This document shows positions 1-7,892 of a DNA stretch of 20,596 bases, one piece after another. The notes beneath the pieces were generated by a model. That model saw only the letters and a list, made by a program, of their open reading frames with translations, was not told the origin of the DNA and ran no database searches. The DNA is from a virus: IMG/VR virus record IMGVR_UViG_3300042881_003994, positions 1 to 20,596 of that record, one strand, 5' to 3'. How positions within the stretch are numbered: position 1 is the stretch's first letter; each line of letters begins with the position of its first letter. Position numbers and translations under genes: made by a program.

Positions 1-348
1 GACCCGATCTACGGGAGTGTTCCCTTGAATTCAGACATTGCCGTAAACCTTGAAAGCGCAAGCGCGGCCTTTCCCATTAGGATGTTTACGGATGACGATT
101 TATGGCGATACACCGAAGAGAACAATGTCCCTATCCACCACACCAGATATGTGAAGGAGAATGGTAAGTGGAAGGAGCGCGAGGATAAGAGCATGAATCC
201 AGACTATTTCTCGGCTTGCACGGCCTGTATGAGCAAGTCTTCACCCAATTCTGTTCCGTGCCCAAAGATGGGTGGGGCTCTGGTTAGCAATGTTTCAGAG
301 CAACTTCGTTGGGCTGCTAGAATGGACCCAGTTTACATGAGGCAGTAA
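1..348 (+). CDS. PAPS-reductase-like protein, C-terminal part (5' end outside window)
   Basis: The reading frame is open from base 1, so the gene begins upstream of the window; the TTG at 25 is probably an internal codon. The visible 115 residues contain a segment PIRMFTDDDLWRYTEENNVP followed by a Tyr and later a CTAC cysteine pair and another Cys-Pro. This order (W/F...DDxWxY...NxxP...Y...CxxC) resembles the C-terminal part of phosphoadenosine-phosphosulfate reductase-like proteins of the adenine-nucleotide alpha-hydrolase family, which occur in many phages. The nucleotide-binding N-terminal SGGxDS motif would lie outside the window and cannot be checked. The family can serve sulfate assimilation or sulfur transfer, for example to DNA or tRNA; which one applies here is unknown. 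It lies 13 bases before the next + strand gene. Confidence 0.55.
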   Translation, partial: DPIYGSVPLNSDIAVNLESASAAFPIRMFTDDDLWRYTEENNVPIHHTRYVKENGKWKEREDKSMNPDYFSACTACMSKSSPNSVPCPKMGGALVSNVSEQLRWAARMDPVYMRQ

Positions 349-361
349 CAACACTATTTTT

Positions 362-1942
362 ATGATTGGAAGCTCCGTAAATCCCGCCCTAGGTCGCATT
401 GACTACTCCCCCATTACACAGGGGGCGCAATCTGCTGCACAAAGCATCCAAGCAGGCGGCCAAGCATACGGCCAAATGTTCGCCAATCTTGGCCAACAAA
501 TCGGTAGTGGTATCCAGAACTATCAGAAGAATAAAGAGGAGCGTGATTTTTTTGAGACAGCCGTAAGAAGCAAGATGGGTGAGGCGATTCAGTCCATGAA
601 TCAATTTAGGGCTAACCCAAAGCTCTATGGTAATAAGGCCCCGATTCGTCCTGAGATGCTGGAAAGCCTATCCGTTGAAGACATTCCAAAGGTGTCTATT
701 GGTAAGCTAAAGTCATACGCTAATGAACTTGATGGCATCCTTCAAAAGTCCCGTGGGGCTTTGGCTGAGGCTAATGCAATTCGTCAGGCCGAGCGTGACA
801 TTTCAACCATTGCAAACGATAAATTCTTGAGTCAGGCTTTTTCTTCAACCCAAGGAATGCAGGTTCCGGCAGGGGTTAGCACAACCGTTAAGACAACATA
901 TCCAACCCCAACCAAGGAAGAGGGTCGAGCCAATCTTGCTCGTCTTAGCTACGGTAAAGCAGTGGAGGAGGGTGGCGTTGTTCCCGGTGTTAAATTTAAT
1001 TTGCCACAATCTAAAGCTGTTCCAGAGGGTGTTAAACAATTTATTATAGTCAACCCGGTAACTGGAGCAGCTCAGTTAAACAATGACATTGTAAATAGCT
1101 TTAACAAAGAATATGAACAGAAGTTAAATCAGGTTAAAGTCCTTGAGGGGATTGTTAAGAATGAAGCAAGACCTGTTTACGGAATGAGCGGAACATATAC
1201 GCCACAAGTCACTGGTTCGCGCCCATTAAGCTCTGCTGAAAAGGTTGCATCCAACAATCTTTACACTAACGCTCAGTCGGAACTTTTGCGTTTTGCTGAA
1301 ACCAAAAAGACAATTGATGAGGCTCAGAAGTTTGTTGCCAAGGATGCTCAGGGCGCGACTCCCGCTGAAATTAAAACATTTGTCTCCAAAGACCCCAATC
1401 TCACCCCACTACAATCTGCCTCATTTGAGTTGGTTACAAAGCCCGAGTTCCGTAATGCCACTGCTCAAGAAAAAACCGATAAAGTTCTTAATGAATACCT
1501 CAAACAAGGCGGAGAACTATCTCTTGAGTTCTTGGCTAAAGTTAAGACTGCATTTAAGACTGATGTTGAGAAAATTGATTTGGGCGGCGGTTTAACGGCC
1601 ATTACTTTTGGAAATAGCATTCAAGTTATTGATGCCAATAAAAATAATAAACCCGTTCCGCTTGGGGAAATAAAGAAATTTGAGCAAGATAACTATCAGG
1701 TGCTTCTCAACAAAGCGGCTAGCACCTATCCTTCTTGGGACAAGGTTCCAGATCAATACAAGGAACTGCTGGCTAGTTTAACAGCGGTGTATGGCGGTAA
1801 AGATTATTCGGGTATGGCAATGTCTCCAGTTGTTGCCTTTAATAATCGACGTGAAGCACTTCGCGGCACACCATCTCCAGCAGCTCAAAACCCAATGCTG
1901 TCTCCTCCGAGCGGATTTACTCTTACTCAAACCCGGCGATAA
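362..1942 (+). CDS. probable virion internal/structural protein, 526 aa
   Basis: I do not recognise a named family. The N-terminus is rich in Gln, Gly and Ala (residues about 10-50: repeated AQ/GQ/IG steps). A charged, probably helical stretch follows (about 55-140), and the rest is Lys/Asn/Gln-rich without cysteine clusters. The C-terminus is Pro/Ser-rich. The ATG at 362 has no strong Shine-Dalgarno sequence, just an AT-rich leader. It is followed after 3 bases by the 1137-aa gene, so the two are probably co-transcribed. A mid-sized Gln/Ala-rich protein directly before a very long one recalls the internal core (ejection) protein pair of T7-like podoviruses; this is an inference from size, order and composition only. 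Confidence 0.55.
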   Translation: MIGSSVNPALGRIDYSPITQGAQSAAQSIQAGGQAYGQMFANLGQQIGSGIQNYQKNKEERDFFETAVRSKMGEAIQSMNQFRANPKLYGNKAPIRPEMLESLSVEDIPKVSIGKLKSYANELDGILQKSRGALAEANAIRQAERDISTIANDKFLSQAFSSTQGMQVPAGVSTTVKTTYPTPTKEEGRANLARLSYGKAVEEGGVVPGVKFNLPQSKAVPEGVKQFIIVNPVTGAAQLNNDIVNSFNKEYEQKLNQVKVLEGIVKNEARPVYGMSGTYTPQVTGSRPLSSAEKVASNNLYTNAQSELLRFAETKKTIDEAQKFVAKDAQGATPAEIKTFVSKDPNLTPLQSASFELVTKPEFRNATAQEKTDKVLNEYLKQGGELSLEFLAKVKTAFKTDVEKIDLGGGLTAITFGNSIQVIDANKNNKPVPLGEIKKFEQDNYQVLLNKAASTYPSWDKVPDQYKELLASLTAVYGGKDYSGMAMSPVVAFNNRREALRGTPSPAAQNPMLSPPSGFTLTQTRR

Positions 1943-1945
1943 TTT

Positions 1946-4900
1946 ATGCAAATCACAGCTCCTTCTGGTCGGACTTATCAATGGAACAAGCCCACTGAGC
2001 CAACCAAGGAAGATTACGATGCTTTGCAACGCTATGATGATTCATTAAGCAATGCAAAGCCTGAACAATCTGGCCTTGGTCAAACTGCTGCTGACATAGG
2101 CATTGAGGTAGGGCTTGGTATTGGTGGTCAAGTAGCCGGGGCTGCTCTTGCTCCTCTTACGGGTGGGGCTTCCATTCCTGTCCTTGGTGGTATAGGCGCG
2201 GGCATTGGTAATACACTTGTTCAGAAGGGCCAAATTCAGCGTGGTGAACGTCCCGACTTTTCATTTGGAGAACTAGCTTCTGCCATTGGGCTTGGTGCAA
2301 TTCCCGGTGGTAAGGCTGCTCAAGCTGGCGGAAGTGTTTTAAAGAACATGGGTATGCGTGCAGCTCAAGGTGCTGGTGTGGCTGGAGCTGGAGAGATTGC
2401 TAAGGTTGCTATTGACGAAAAACGGCTTCCAACAGTTGAGGAGTTTTCCAAGGCTCTTGCTGGTGGTGCAGTGGTTGGCGGTGCGTTGGGTGGCTTGGAA
2501 CAGTCGATTACAACCCGTTTAACGAACAATCCCTTGTTTCGGGAGCAACGGATAGGGTCGCCAATAATTGATGCCTTAAAACGCATTGACGGCGATAAGA
2601 ACGCTATTTCTGAAGAAGGCCGAATTCTAGTAGCTGAATTGGAAAAGAAACTTGGCGGCGTTAAGGATGCCACCGTTCGTGCCGATCTCAACTTCAAGAT
2701 AAAAAAAGTGCTGTCTGGGGAGCTTAATCAAACAAACATTCCAGAAGACTTTGCAGCAACCACTATGGCTCTTCGCCAGACCATTGATGATGCTACGGGT
2801 AGGCTCAAGGAACTTGGCGTGGTGGAACCGGGCGATGCCTTGTATAACACGATGACCAATAACGAGGGAAGCTACATCCGTCGTGCGTATAAAATCTTTG
2901 CCGTTCCCGGCTGGAAGCCAAGCGAAACATCGTTTAACAAGTGGGTTACGCAGAATGTTGAGAATGATATGCGAGATTGGTCGGGTCTTAAAACAACCAA
3001 GCTCCTTAGTGTTAAGGATGCTAACGATCAGATTGCCGCCGAACGCGCCAAGTTAACTCAAAAATACACGAATGCGGCCAATGAACTGTTAGACAGGGAC
3101 AATGCTGCTGCGTTTATTACTCAGGGTAGAATCTCCACCAACTCTGGCATATTCAAGAAACGCAAGAACATTGACGAAGCCACCCGAGAGTTGCTTGGCC
3201 AGATTCAGGACCCTGTTTTCCTTGCTAGCGAAACGCTCAATCGCATGACAAACACGGAGGCAACCTACAAAGGGCTCAGCGAGGTGAGCCGTATTGGTTT
3301 GGCTTCGGGTATATTCAGAAGCAACGCATCACTCCCCGGCGATGTGATGATTGCTCCAAAGGGCAACAAGCTCAATCCAATGAGCGGTTTATACACAACT
3401 CCAGAGTTTAAGAAAGCATTCGATCAATACACAACGAATGACCTTGGGCCAATTATGAGCAAAATGAGTGGGCTTGCTGTGCTATCTAGCGCGGCTAAAA
3501 TCCCAAAGACTCTTGGCTCCTTGAAGGGTTGGGCGTCTAATTTGTGGGGCGGCTCGCTAGACGTAATTGCTCAGGGCCATGGCCTTGAGATGCTTAAGAC
3601 TGGAAACTATGGTCAAGCTGCAAGAAACGCTGGCTATCAACTTGGGCTAATTAAACCGGATGGTTCAATTGCAGCTAAAGAGGCACAAGATTTTTACAAG
3701 GGAATGCTTAGGGAGAGGCTCATTCAACCCAACATTCAATTTGCTGACTTCCTCAATACCTTCAGGATTGCTGAGGGTGAAATTAAAAATCCGCTTCTTG
3801 CGAAAGCTGCAAGTAAAGCAAAGTCTGGATTGAGCACGGTAGGCAAGTTCTACTCCATGCCTGAGTCTTCAGCAAAGGCATTTAACCTTGCGGGAGAAAT
3901 CAATGATTTGAGACAAGCCTATCCCGGTATGTCAAAAGATGAGTTGTTCAGCAAGGCGGCAGAGCGTGTCCGCATGACCACTCAGGACTACGACAGCTTG
4001 CCGCAAGCTATCCGCAACTTCTCTTCTGTTGGGTTCTTAGACCCATTTGTTGCCTACACTGCTGACCGGTTCCGCGTTGTTTACAACACCTACAAGTTGG
4101 CGTTGCAAGACATCAACAGTGGCAATCCAGCATTGCGTGATGCAGGGATAAAGCGCATGACTGCAATGACCACAACACTGGGGGCTGCTGGTGCTCTTGG
4201 ATTGAATACCGATCTTTCCAAAGAAGAAGAAGCAGCGGTAAGGAATCGGCTACCGGAATGGGACAAGGATTCTTTCATTAAGATTAACAAGGCGGACGAC
4301 GGTTCATACACCTACACCAATCTTAACTACAACATACCCCACACGTCCGTGATGGAGGCCGCGTTTGCTGCTCTCAACCAAGAGAACCCGCAGGATGCGA
4401 TGAAGAAATTCATCTCCGTTGCAAGCAAACAAGCCTTTGGCCAAAACCTTTTGCTTGCTCCACTAACTGAGGTTTACACGGGTAAGACCGGTAGGGGAGT
4501 TCCAATTAGCAGCGAGAACGACCCCGATTACAAACAGTTTGCCGACAAGTCAATATACTTTTTGGACAGCGCATTTACACCACTGGTAATCAAAGAAATC
4601 AACAAGGGCTATCGCGCACTTAAGGCTGAAGAAACTGGCGTTAAACCCTCTAGTCCAAATGCCACAAAGATTGACGACATCTTGTTGTCCAATCTTGCTG
4701 GTATCCGCATTCAGCGTGTCAATCCAAAGGAGCAGATGAAGTTTCAGGCTGCTGGATTCTCCCGTGATTTGGTCAACGATCAAATTGCTTTCTCTTCCGA
4801 GAAGCGCAGAGCCCTTGATGAAGGAGAGACGGCTAAAGCATTTGATAGGTTCTCTGGTCGCTACAAATCTACCTACGACAAGGTTGCGGGCGTTGTTAGC

Positions 4901-5359
4901 GATGCTCGCGTTCTTGGCCTTACAGACGACGAGATTGCTAGGACGCTCAAAGATGGGCGGGTTCCCACCGCTATTGCTCTTGGTGCAATTAACGGAACCT
5001 ACGTTGCGCCTGAGCCCGACAACGAGAACTCACCCAAGATGCTTTACGAAAAGATTCAGGCATTACCAAAGGGCGAGCAGGAGCGGGCGTTGCGTCAGCT
5101 CATTTCACAGAAGCCTGACATTGGTAAGAGTCTAGTGTCTCGCTTTAGGCAGGATGTTAGAAACGAAGCACTCAACATTGGTGAGATGGACAAACTGCTC
5201 TTGGCTCAGTCCGCTGAGGACGGGGAGCGAGCCATGTTTATCAATCGCAAGCTGGCCACAATTCAGGAAGACTACAAGAAACAAATCTACCTGAATGACT
5301 TGCGTAAGAAGAAAATTTTAACCCCTCAAGTTGAAGTCCAGATGATTGCTTACAGGTAG
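1946..5359 (+). CDS. large virion protein, possibly internal/ejection protein, 1137 aa
   Basis: A 1137-residue protein, the longest in the window. Residues about 48-105 form a Gly/Ala-rich hydrophobic region (IGIEVGLGIGGQVAGAALAP and on). More Gly/Ala-rich patches follow to about residue 180, and a further small-residue hydrophobic patch (TLGAAGALGL) lies near residue 750. The remainder is charged and probably helical, with few cysteines. Such N-terminal membrane-active glycine-rich blocks are common in phage proteins that are ejected with the DNA and insert into the cell envelope. No lytic transglycosylase or peptidase motif was visible. It starts 3 bases after the previous gene's stop and ends 1 base before the opposing minus-strand gene, closing the late block. 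A minor structural or tape-measure-like role is an alternative. Confidence 0.55.
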   Translation: MQITAPSGRTYQWNKPTEPTKEDYDALQRYDDSLSNAKPEQSGLGQTAADIGIEVGLGIGGQVAGAALAPLTGGASIPVLGGIGAGIGNTLVQKGQIQRGERPDFSFGELASAIGLGAIPGGKAAQAGGSVLKNMGMRAAQGAGVAGAGEIAKVAIDEKRLPTVEEFSKALAGGAVVGGALGGLEQSITTRLTNNPLFREQRIGSPIIDALKRIDGDKNAISEEGRILVAELEKKLGGVKDATVRADLNFKIKKVLSGELNQTNIPEDFAATTMALRQTIDDATGRLKELGVVEPGDALYNTMTNNEGSYIRRAYKIFAVPGWKPSETSFNKWVTQNVENDMRDWSGLKTTKLLSVKDANDQIAAERAKLTQKYTNAANELLDRDNAAAFITQGRISTNSGIFKKRKNIDEATRELLGQIQDPVFLASETLNRMTNTEATYKGLSEVSRIGLASGIFRSNASLPGDVMIAPKGNKLNPMSGLYTTPEFKKAFDQYTTNDLGPIMSKMSGLAVLSSAAKIPKTLGSLKGWASNLWGGSLDVIAQGHGLEMLKTGNYGQAARNAGYQLGLIKPDGSIAAKEAQDFYKGMLRERLIQPNIQFADFLNTFRIAEGEIKNPLLAKAASKAKSGLSTVGKFYSMPESSAKAFNLAGEINDLRQAYPGMSKDELFSKAAERVRMTTQDYDSLPQAIRNFSSVGFLDPFVAYTADRFRVVYNTYKLALQDINSGNPALRDAGIKRMTAMTTTLGAAGALGLNTDLSKEEEAAVRNRLPEWDKDSFIKINKADDGSYTYTNLNYNIPHTSVMEAAFAALNQENPQDAMKKFISVASKQAFGQNLLLAPLTEVYTGKTGRGVPISSENDPDYKQFADKSIYFLDSAFTPLVIKEINKGYRALKAEETGVKPSSPNATKIDDILLSNLAGIRIQRVNPKEQMKFQAAGFSRDLVNDQIAFSSEKRRALDEGETAKAFDRFSGRYKSTYDKVAGVVSDARVLGLTDDEIARTLKDGRVPTAIALGAINGTYVAPEPDNENSPKMLYEKIQALPKGEQERALRQLISQKPDIGKSLVSRFRQDVRNEALNIGEMDKLLLAQSAEDGERAMFINRKLATIQEDYKKQIYLNDLRKKKILTPQVEVQMIAYR

Positions 5360-5360
5360 G

Positions 5361-5600
5361 CTACTCTACCGGCTCCATCGCGTTAATCCCGTTCCCGCTC
5401 AGGTAGAATTGGAGGCCGCAATTGGCTCCTCCCACCACTTCACAATGGGCGGTCATTTCTTCGTTCACCCCCATCATCCTGAACTTGTAGTGTTTAGGTA
5501 GCTCCATGAGCCTCTTGTCGTCCAATTGAACTAAGACGCTTACCTTTTCTGGTAGGTTCTTAAACCAATAGAGCGGGTCGTTGGAGGATAGGTTGTTCAT
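5361..5600 (-). CDS. small hypothetical protein, 79 aa, behind a structured leader
   Basis: Seventy-nine residues with no family I recognise. It starts MNNLSSNDPLYWFKNLPEKV and is mixed alpha/beta in character, ending acidic. Unlike most genes of this operon it is not start/stop-coupled to the gene before it. It has its own leader of about 160 bases and a proper Shine-Dalgarno GGGAG (5608-5612), seven bases before the ATG. That GGGAG lies at the edge of a long predicted helix (see leader entry), so translation may be conditional. It is the last gene of the minus operon and converges head-on with the late + strand block, leaving one base between the two stop codons. Confidence 0.75.
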   Translation of the reverse strand: MNNLSSNDPLYWFKNLPEKVSVLVQLDDKRLMELPKHYKFRMMGVNEEMTAHCEVVGGANCGLQFYLSGNGINAMEPVE

Positions 5601-5735
5601 AAATTAGCTCCCATCTGCACCTAGAAGCATTGCTGCTTTCACGGATGAACCCGACATTCAGTGCAGACAGGATTTTGTGAGGGAGGCTCAAACTCCCATC
5701 TTCAGGATTGCCCCCACCTCGTCAGATGGGTAGCC
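5601..5735 (-). promoter_or_regulatory. structured RNA leader, possible riboswitch-like or autoregulatory element
   Basis: Read on the minus strand, 5660-5671 (CCTGTCTGCACT) pairs without interruption with 5610-5621 (GGTGCAGATGGG): 12 pairs, four of them G-U. That helix runs into the Shine-Dalgarno GGGAG of the 79-aa gene. Inside it is a hairpin AAGCA-GCAA-TGCTT (5625-5638), which has a GNRA tetraloop, plus a weak CGG/CCG hairpin (5642-5653); together they would form a three-way junction. Upstream, CCCATCT (5724-5730) is complementary both to AGATGGG at 5695-5701 and to AGATGGG at 5610-5616, so two mutually exclusive folds are possible. This is my pairing by eye. No known riboswitch consensus was matched. 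Confidence 0.5.
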
Positions 5736-5759
5736 CTGAAATGTTATTCTTTAACACCA

Positions 5760-5993
5760 TCACAAAGGTTTTTTGGCGTGACGGTAATAAGTGCCTCTTT
5801 TCCCGTCGGCGACAACTCCTGCTTTCTTCTCTAGCGCACCTAGGGCAAGCCAAGCCTCAATTCGTGAGCGGGCTGTGGTTCTAGGGCATTTGTAGTTGTC
5901 TATGAAATCTTGCATGGAAAACCATCCGTCCTTACGGGAAACGGTTTCTTCTGCCATTAGCTTGTCCATCTCAGACCAAGGGTTGGTTTTCAT
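5760..5993 (-). CDS. small winged-helix-like DNA-binding protein, 77 aa
   Basis: The order 'SMQDFIDNYKCPRTTARSRI' then 'WLALGALEKK' then 'GKRGTYYRH' reads as a helix-turn-helix (about residues 25-45), a third helix ending in LGALEKK, and a beta-wing ending in TYYR. This is the typical layout of small phage winged-helix regulators or DNA-bending proteins. The start ATG shares its first A with the TAA stop of the phosphoesterase gene (TAATG), so translation is likely coupled. The fold is inferred from sequence pattern; target and role are unknown. Confidence 0.7.
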   Translation of the reverse strand: MKTNPWSEMDKLMAEETVSRKDGWFSMQDFIDNYKCPRTTARSRIEAWLALGALEKKAGVVADGKRGTYYRHAKKPL

Positions 5994-6724
5994 TAGTAGG
6001 TTTTTATGTTTGTGGGAGCGCGAAATTTGCCGTTGATGCCGCGCACTTGAAAGATGGAATAGCTTCCGTCGTCTTCTACCCAGCCATACACCCAGCCGTG
6101 ACTCCAGCGGAGTTTGCCGGTTTTACGGTTGGCGTAGCCGGGGTTGAGGTCGCACAGACAGCCTATGCAGCGGGCTTCCTGTGGCTTTAGACCGGGGGTT
6201 TGGTAGGACTCTATGCTGTGGCAGTGGCCGAAAACTACGTTGCCGTAGATGCGGGAGTGGGAGGCGCAAGCTGACATTCCCGTGTGGAAGCCGTGAACTA
6301 CGTTCAAATGGCCAATAGAAACAACCCCTAGGCGGCTATCGTAGGGGATTAGGGAGGCTTTGTTCCTCTTTGCCACCATTTGTATGTCCTTAACCATTCT
6401 TTGCCCCAAATCGGCTTTAACGGCATCTGTGGACTCAGCCAAGTCCCATGCTCTTACGTCGTGGTTGCCTAGCATTAGGGTGTTTTCCTTGCCTCCCTTG
6501 AAGAAGGAGTCGGCAAATTTTGCCCCTACGTCAAAGTCGTCCCTCATGCTTACAGACCGATCTTCTTCTGACGCTCCCTGACGGATGGCTGAGAAATCCC
6601 ATAGGTCGCCTGCAATGATGCGTATCTCGGGGTTGAAGTCTTTGGTGAAGGCTAGGGCGGCGGCACAGGCTTGAGGGTCTGCATGGTTGCCGTGAATGTC
6701 TGCGACTATGACGAATTTCTTCAT
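5993..6724 (-). CDS. calcineurin-like metallophosphoesterase, 243 aa
   Basis: All family metal-binding blocks are present in order: DIHGN (residues 9-13), GDLWDF (39-44), GNHD (86-89), HGFH (144-147) and GHCH (166-169). This defines a two-metal phosphoesterase; members cut phosphodiesters or phosphomonoesters, and phage members are often thought to act on nucleotides or nucleic acid ends. The substrate cannot be told from sequence. I start the gene at the ATG at 6724, right after the HNH gene's TAA (one base between), which puts MKKFVIVADIHGN at the N-terminus as is usual. A TTG at 6754 with AGAGGAA upstream would add ten residues, but that purine stretch is explained by codons of the HNH gene. 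Followed by a TAATG overlap with the winged-helix gene. Confidence 0.9.
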   Translation of the reverse strand: MKKFVIVADIHGNHADPQACAAALAFTKDFNPEIRIIAGDLWDFSAIRQGASEEDRSVSMRDDFDVGAKFADSFFKGGKENTLMLGNHDVRAWDLAESTDAVKADLGQRMVKDIQMVAKRNKASLIPYDSRLGVVSIGHLNVVHGFHTGMSACASHSRIYGNVVFGHCHSIESYQTPGLKPQEARCIGCLCDLNPGYANRKTGKLRWSHGWVYGWVEDDGSYSIFQVRGINGKFRAPTNIKTY

Positions 6725-6725
6725 G

Positions 6726-7085
6726 TTATTTGAGTTTAGCAGCTTTGCGGACAAGTCTTTCCTCTGAGGTCTTAACCGAATGACAGGCTACACAAAGGGC
6801 TTGGTAGCCTTCCTTCTCCACAAACAAGCGTTCAATGAAGCTATCCCAGCTCACCCAGCCTTTAACAGGGTCAACTACGGGGTGGATGTGGTCTATCTTT
6901 ATGTCCTTATTCCCTACACTCTTTGAGCACAGGGAACAGGTGTATGTGTTTCTGGCAGTCCTAGCGTTTTTCTTGGAAGTAAACTTAGGAGCCCAACGAG
7001 ACGAAGCCCTACGCAAGGCAGAGGTGATGAAGCTCTTCTTGCGAGCCGCAGTCCATTGTCCATTGCAGTAGGGCTTGTCATTCAT
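6726..7085 (-). CDS. HNH endonuclease, 119 aa
   Basis: A zinc-ribbon HNH nuclease: C50-x2-C53, then D65-H66-I-H68 as the catalytic DH, then C98-x2-C101-H102. The N-terminal 45 residues are strongly basic (RKKSF, RRASSRW, KFTSKK, RTARNT), suiting DNA contact. Start ATG overlaps the upstream stop as ATGA (7082-7085). HNH nucleases in phages act as homing enzymes, as packaging nicking partners, or in recombination and replication. Its position inside a coupled replication operon, rather than interrupting a gene, makes a functional replication or recombination role more likely than a free-standing intron endonuclease, but that is inference. Confidence 0.9.
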   Translation of the reverse strand: MNDKPYCNGQWTAARKKSFITSALRRASSRWAPKFTSKKNARTARNTYTCSLCSKSVGNKDIKIDHIHPVVDPVKGWVSWDSFIERLFVEKEGYQALCVACHSVKTSEERLVRKAAKLK

Positions 7086-7570
7086 TGTTTATCGGTTGCT
7101 TTGCCGGTTAGCACTTTAATGATTTCTTCAGCTGTTTTCTGAAACGAGGGGTAATTCAGAACACTAAAACTCTTACCGTGTTTAGCGATGAACCACTCCC
7201 AATCCTTCTTCTCCTCGTCTGACAAAACAAGTTTTACAGGCTTAGCCTCACAAGCTTCTGCAATGATGGTAATAAGATCATCCTCCATTGAGATTGCGGC
7301 GGCGTGGATAGCCACCTTATCCGGCACTATTTCCTGACGAATAGATGTGCATCCATCCTCTATTTTAATGAGCCAAAACCCCTCTCCAAGCCCATCAAGG
7401 GCATAGGGGTCGTTAACTCTGACAAAACGCTTCCCGTCTTTACGGTAGAGTTTCTGGTTTTCTCTGCGAGCTGCGAGCGCGAGCGGGTGGTCGGTTTGCC
7501 ACCGATAACGAAGCTCAGCTTGTAAGCGTTTGCATTCTTCTTTGAAGTAATCTCGATCTTGTGTTTTCAT
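7082..7570 (-). CDS. hypothetical protein, 162 aa
   Basis: Not recognised. The N-terminal 40 residues are highly charged and helical (RDYFKEECKRLQAELRYRWQ), followed by a beta-rich middle with Y-R-K-D-G-K-R-F-V-R-V and G-E-G-F-W-L-I-K-I. An acidic helical region (AAAISMEDDLITIIAEACEA) comes next, then a Lys/Glu-rich C-terminus. No catalytic motif or cysteine pattern is seen. It ends in an ATGA overlap with the HNH nuclease. Its start is immediately preceded by a strongly folded stretch (7590-7678), which might control it or encode a 47-codon peptide whose stop also overlaps this ATG. Confidence 0.75.
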   Translation of the reverse strand: MKTQDRDYFKEECKRLQAELRYRWQTDHPLALAARRENQKLYRKDGKRFVRVNDPYALDGLGEGFWLIKIEDGCTSIRQEIVPDKVAIHAAAISMEDDLITIIAEACEAKPVKLVLSDEEKKDWEWFIAKHGKSFSVLNYPSFQKTAEEIIKVLTGKATDKQ

Positions 7571-7710
7571 AGGTTAAAACAGACCCCGCCGCATGGAAGG
7601 GCCGGAAATTTCCAGCACCCTAAGCGTCCATGCGCTGTGTTCAGGCTTTCGCAACCCATTGGGAAGCTATACTCCTGAGACTCGGCTTGCAATAGCACGG
7701 GGAAAATCAT
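7567..7710 (-). CDS. possible small protein, 47 aa, ATGA-coupled at both ends
   Basis: An open frame of 47 codons fills the gap between the 61-aa and 162-aa genes exactly. Its ATG overlaps the upstream stop as ATGA at 7707-7710, and its TGA overlaps the downstream ATG as ATGA at 7567-7570. This is the same arrangement used by almost every neighbour. The peptide starts MIFPVLLQAESQEYSF and has a Cys- and Gly-rich C-terminal half; no family is recognised. Against it being a gene, the same bases form a long, nearly perfect hairpin (7590-7634), so the region may instead be a structured leader. It may be both. Confidence 0.4.
   Translation of the reverse strand: MIFPVLLQAESQEYSFPMGCESLNTAHGRLGCWKFPALPCGGVCFNL
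7590..7678 (-). promoter_or_regulatory. two-hairpin structured RNA upstream of the 162-aa gene
   Basis: On the minus strand, TCAGG (7674-7678) pairs with CCTGA (7641-7645) around an inner CCC/GGG hairpin. Directly after it, CGCATGGA (7627-7634) pairs with TCCATGCG (7590-7597), AGGG (7618-7621) with CCCT (7598-7601), and CTGGA (7611-7615) with TCCGG (7602-7606), closed by an AATT loop. The 3' side of this second hairpin is paired without a gap (17 pairs), while the 5' side has bulges of 5 and 2 bases. No T-tract follows, so it is not a terminator. It lies about 20 bases before the ATG at 7570. Confidence 0.45.
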
Positions 7711-7892
7711 ACGCTTTCTAAGGCGAAAATTAGGGCAATCTCTTTGCTCTGAGCGTCAGTAAATCCAGCCAGCCCGTTGTTCCATTGCCATCTCCAGAGT
7801 TCGCCATCTTGCCACAGCTTTAGTCTAAACCCCATGCCGGAGAGCAGGGAGGCTTTAGCTTGAAGGATGGCGTAGGTGCGGGGTTGGTTCAT
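7707..7892 (-). CDS. small hypothetical protein, 61 aa
   Basis: Sixty-one residues, tryptophan-rich in the middle (LKLWQDGELWRWQWNNGLAGF), with no family I can name. A hydrophobic C-terminal helix (EIALIFALES) is too short and too polar to be a secure membrane segment. The ATG overlaps the upstream stop as ATGA (7889-7892), and its stop overlaps the next possible start in the same way, which supports it as a real gene in spite of its size. Confidence 0.65.
   Translation of the reverse strand: MNQPRTYAILQAKASLLSGMGFRLKLWQDGELWRWQWNNGLAGFTDAQSKEIALIFALESV

Noticed and set aside
5601-5735. Hammerhead ribozyme or glutamine riboswitch
   Set aside because: CTGACGAG and GTTCATCC look suggestive, but the hammerhead core (CUGAUGA...GAAA in the right stems) and the glnA core (GGACGGAAGUAGG) are not present.
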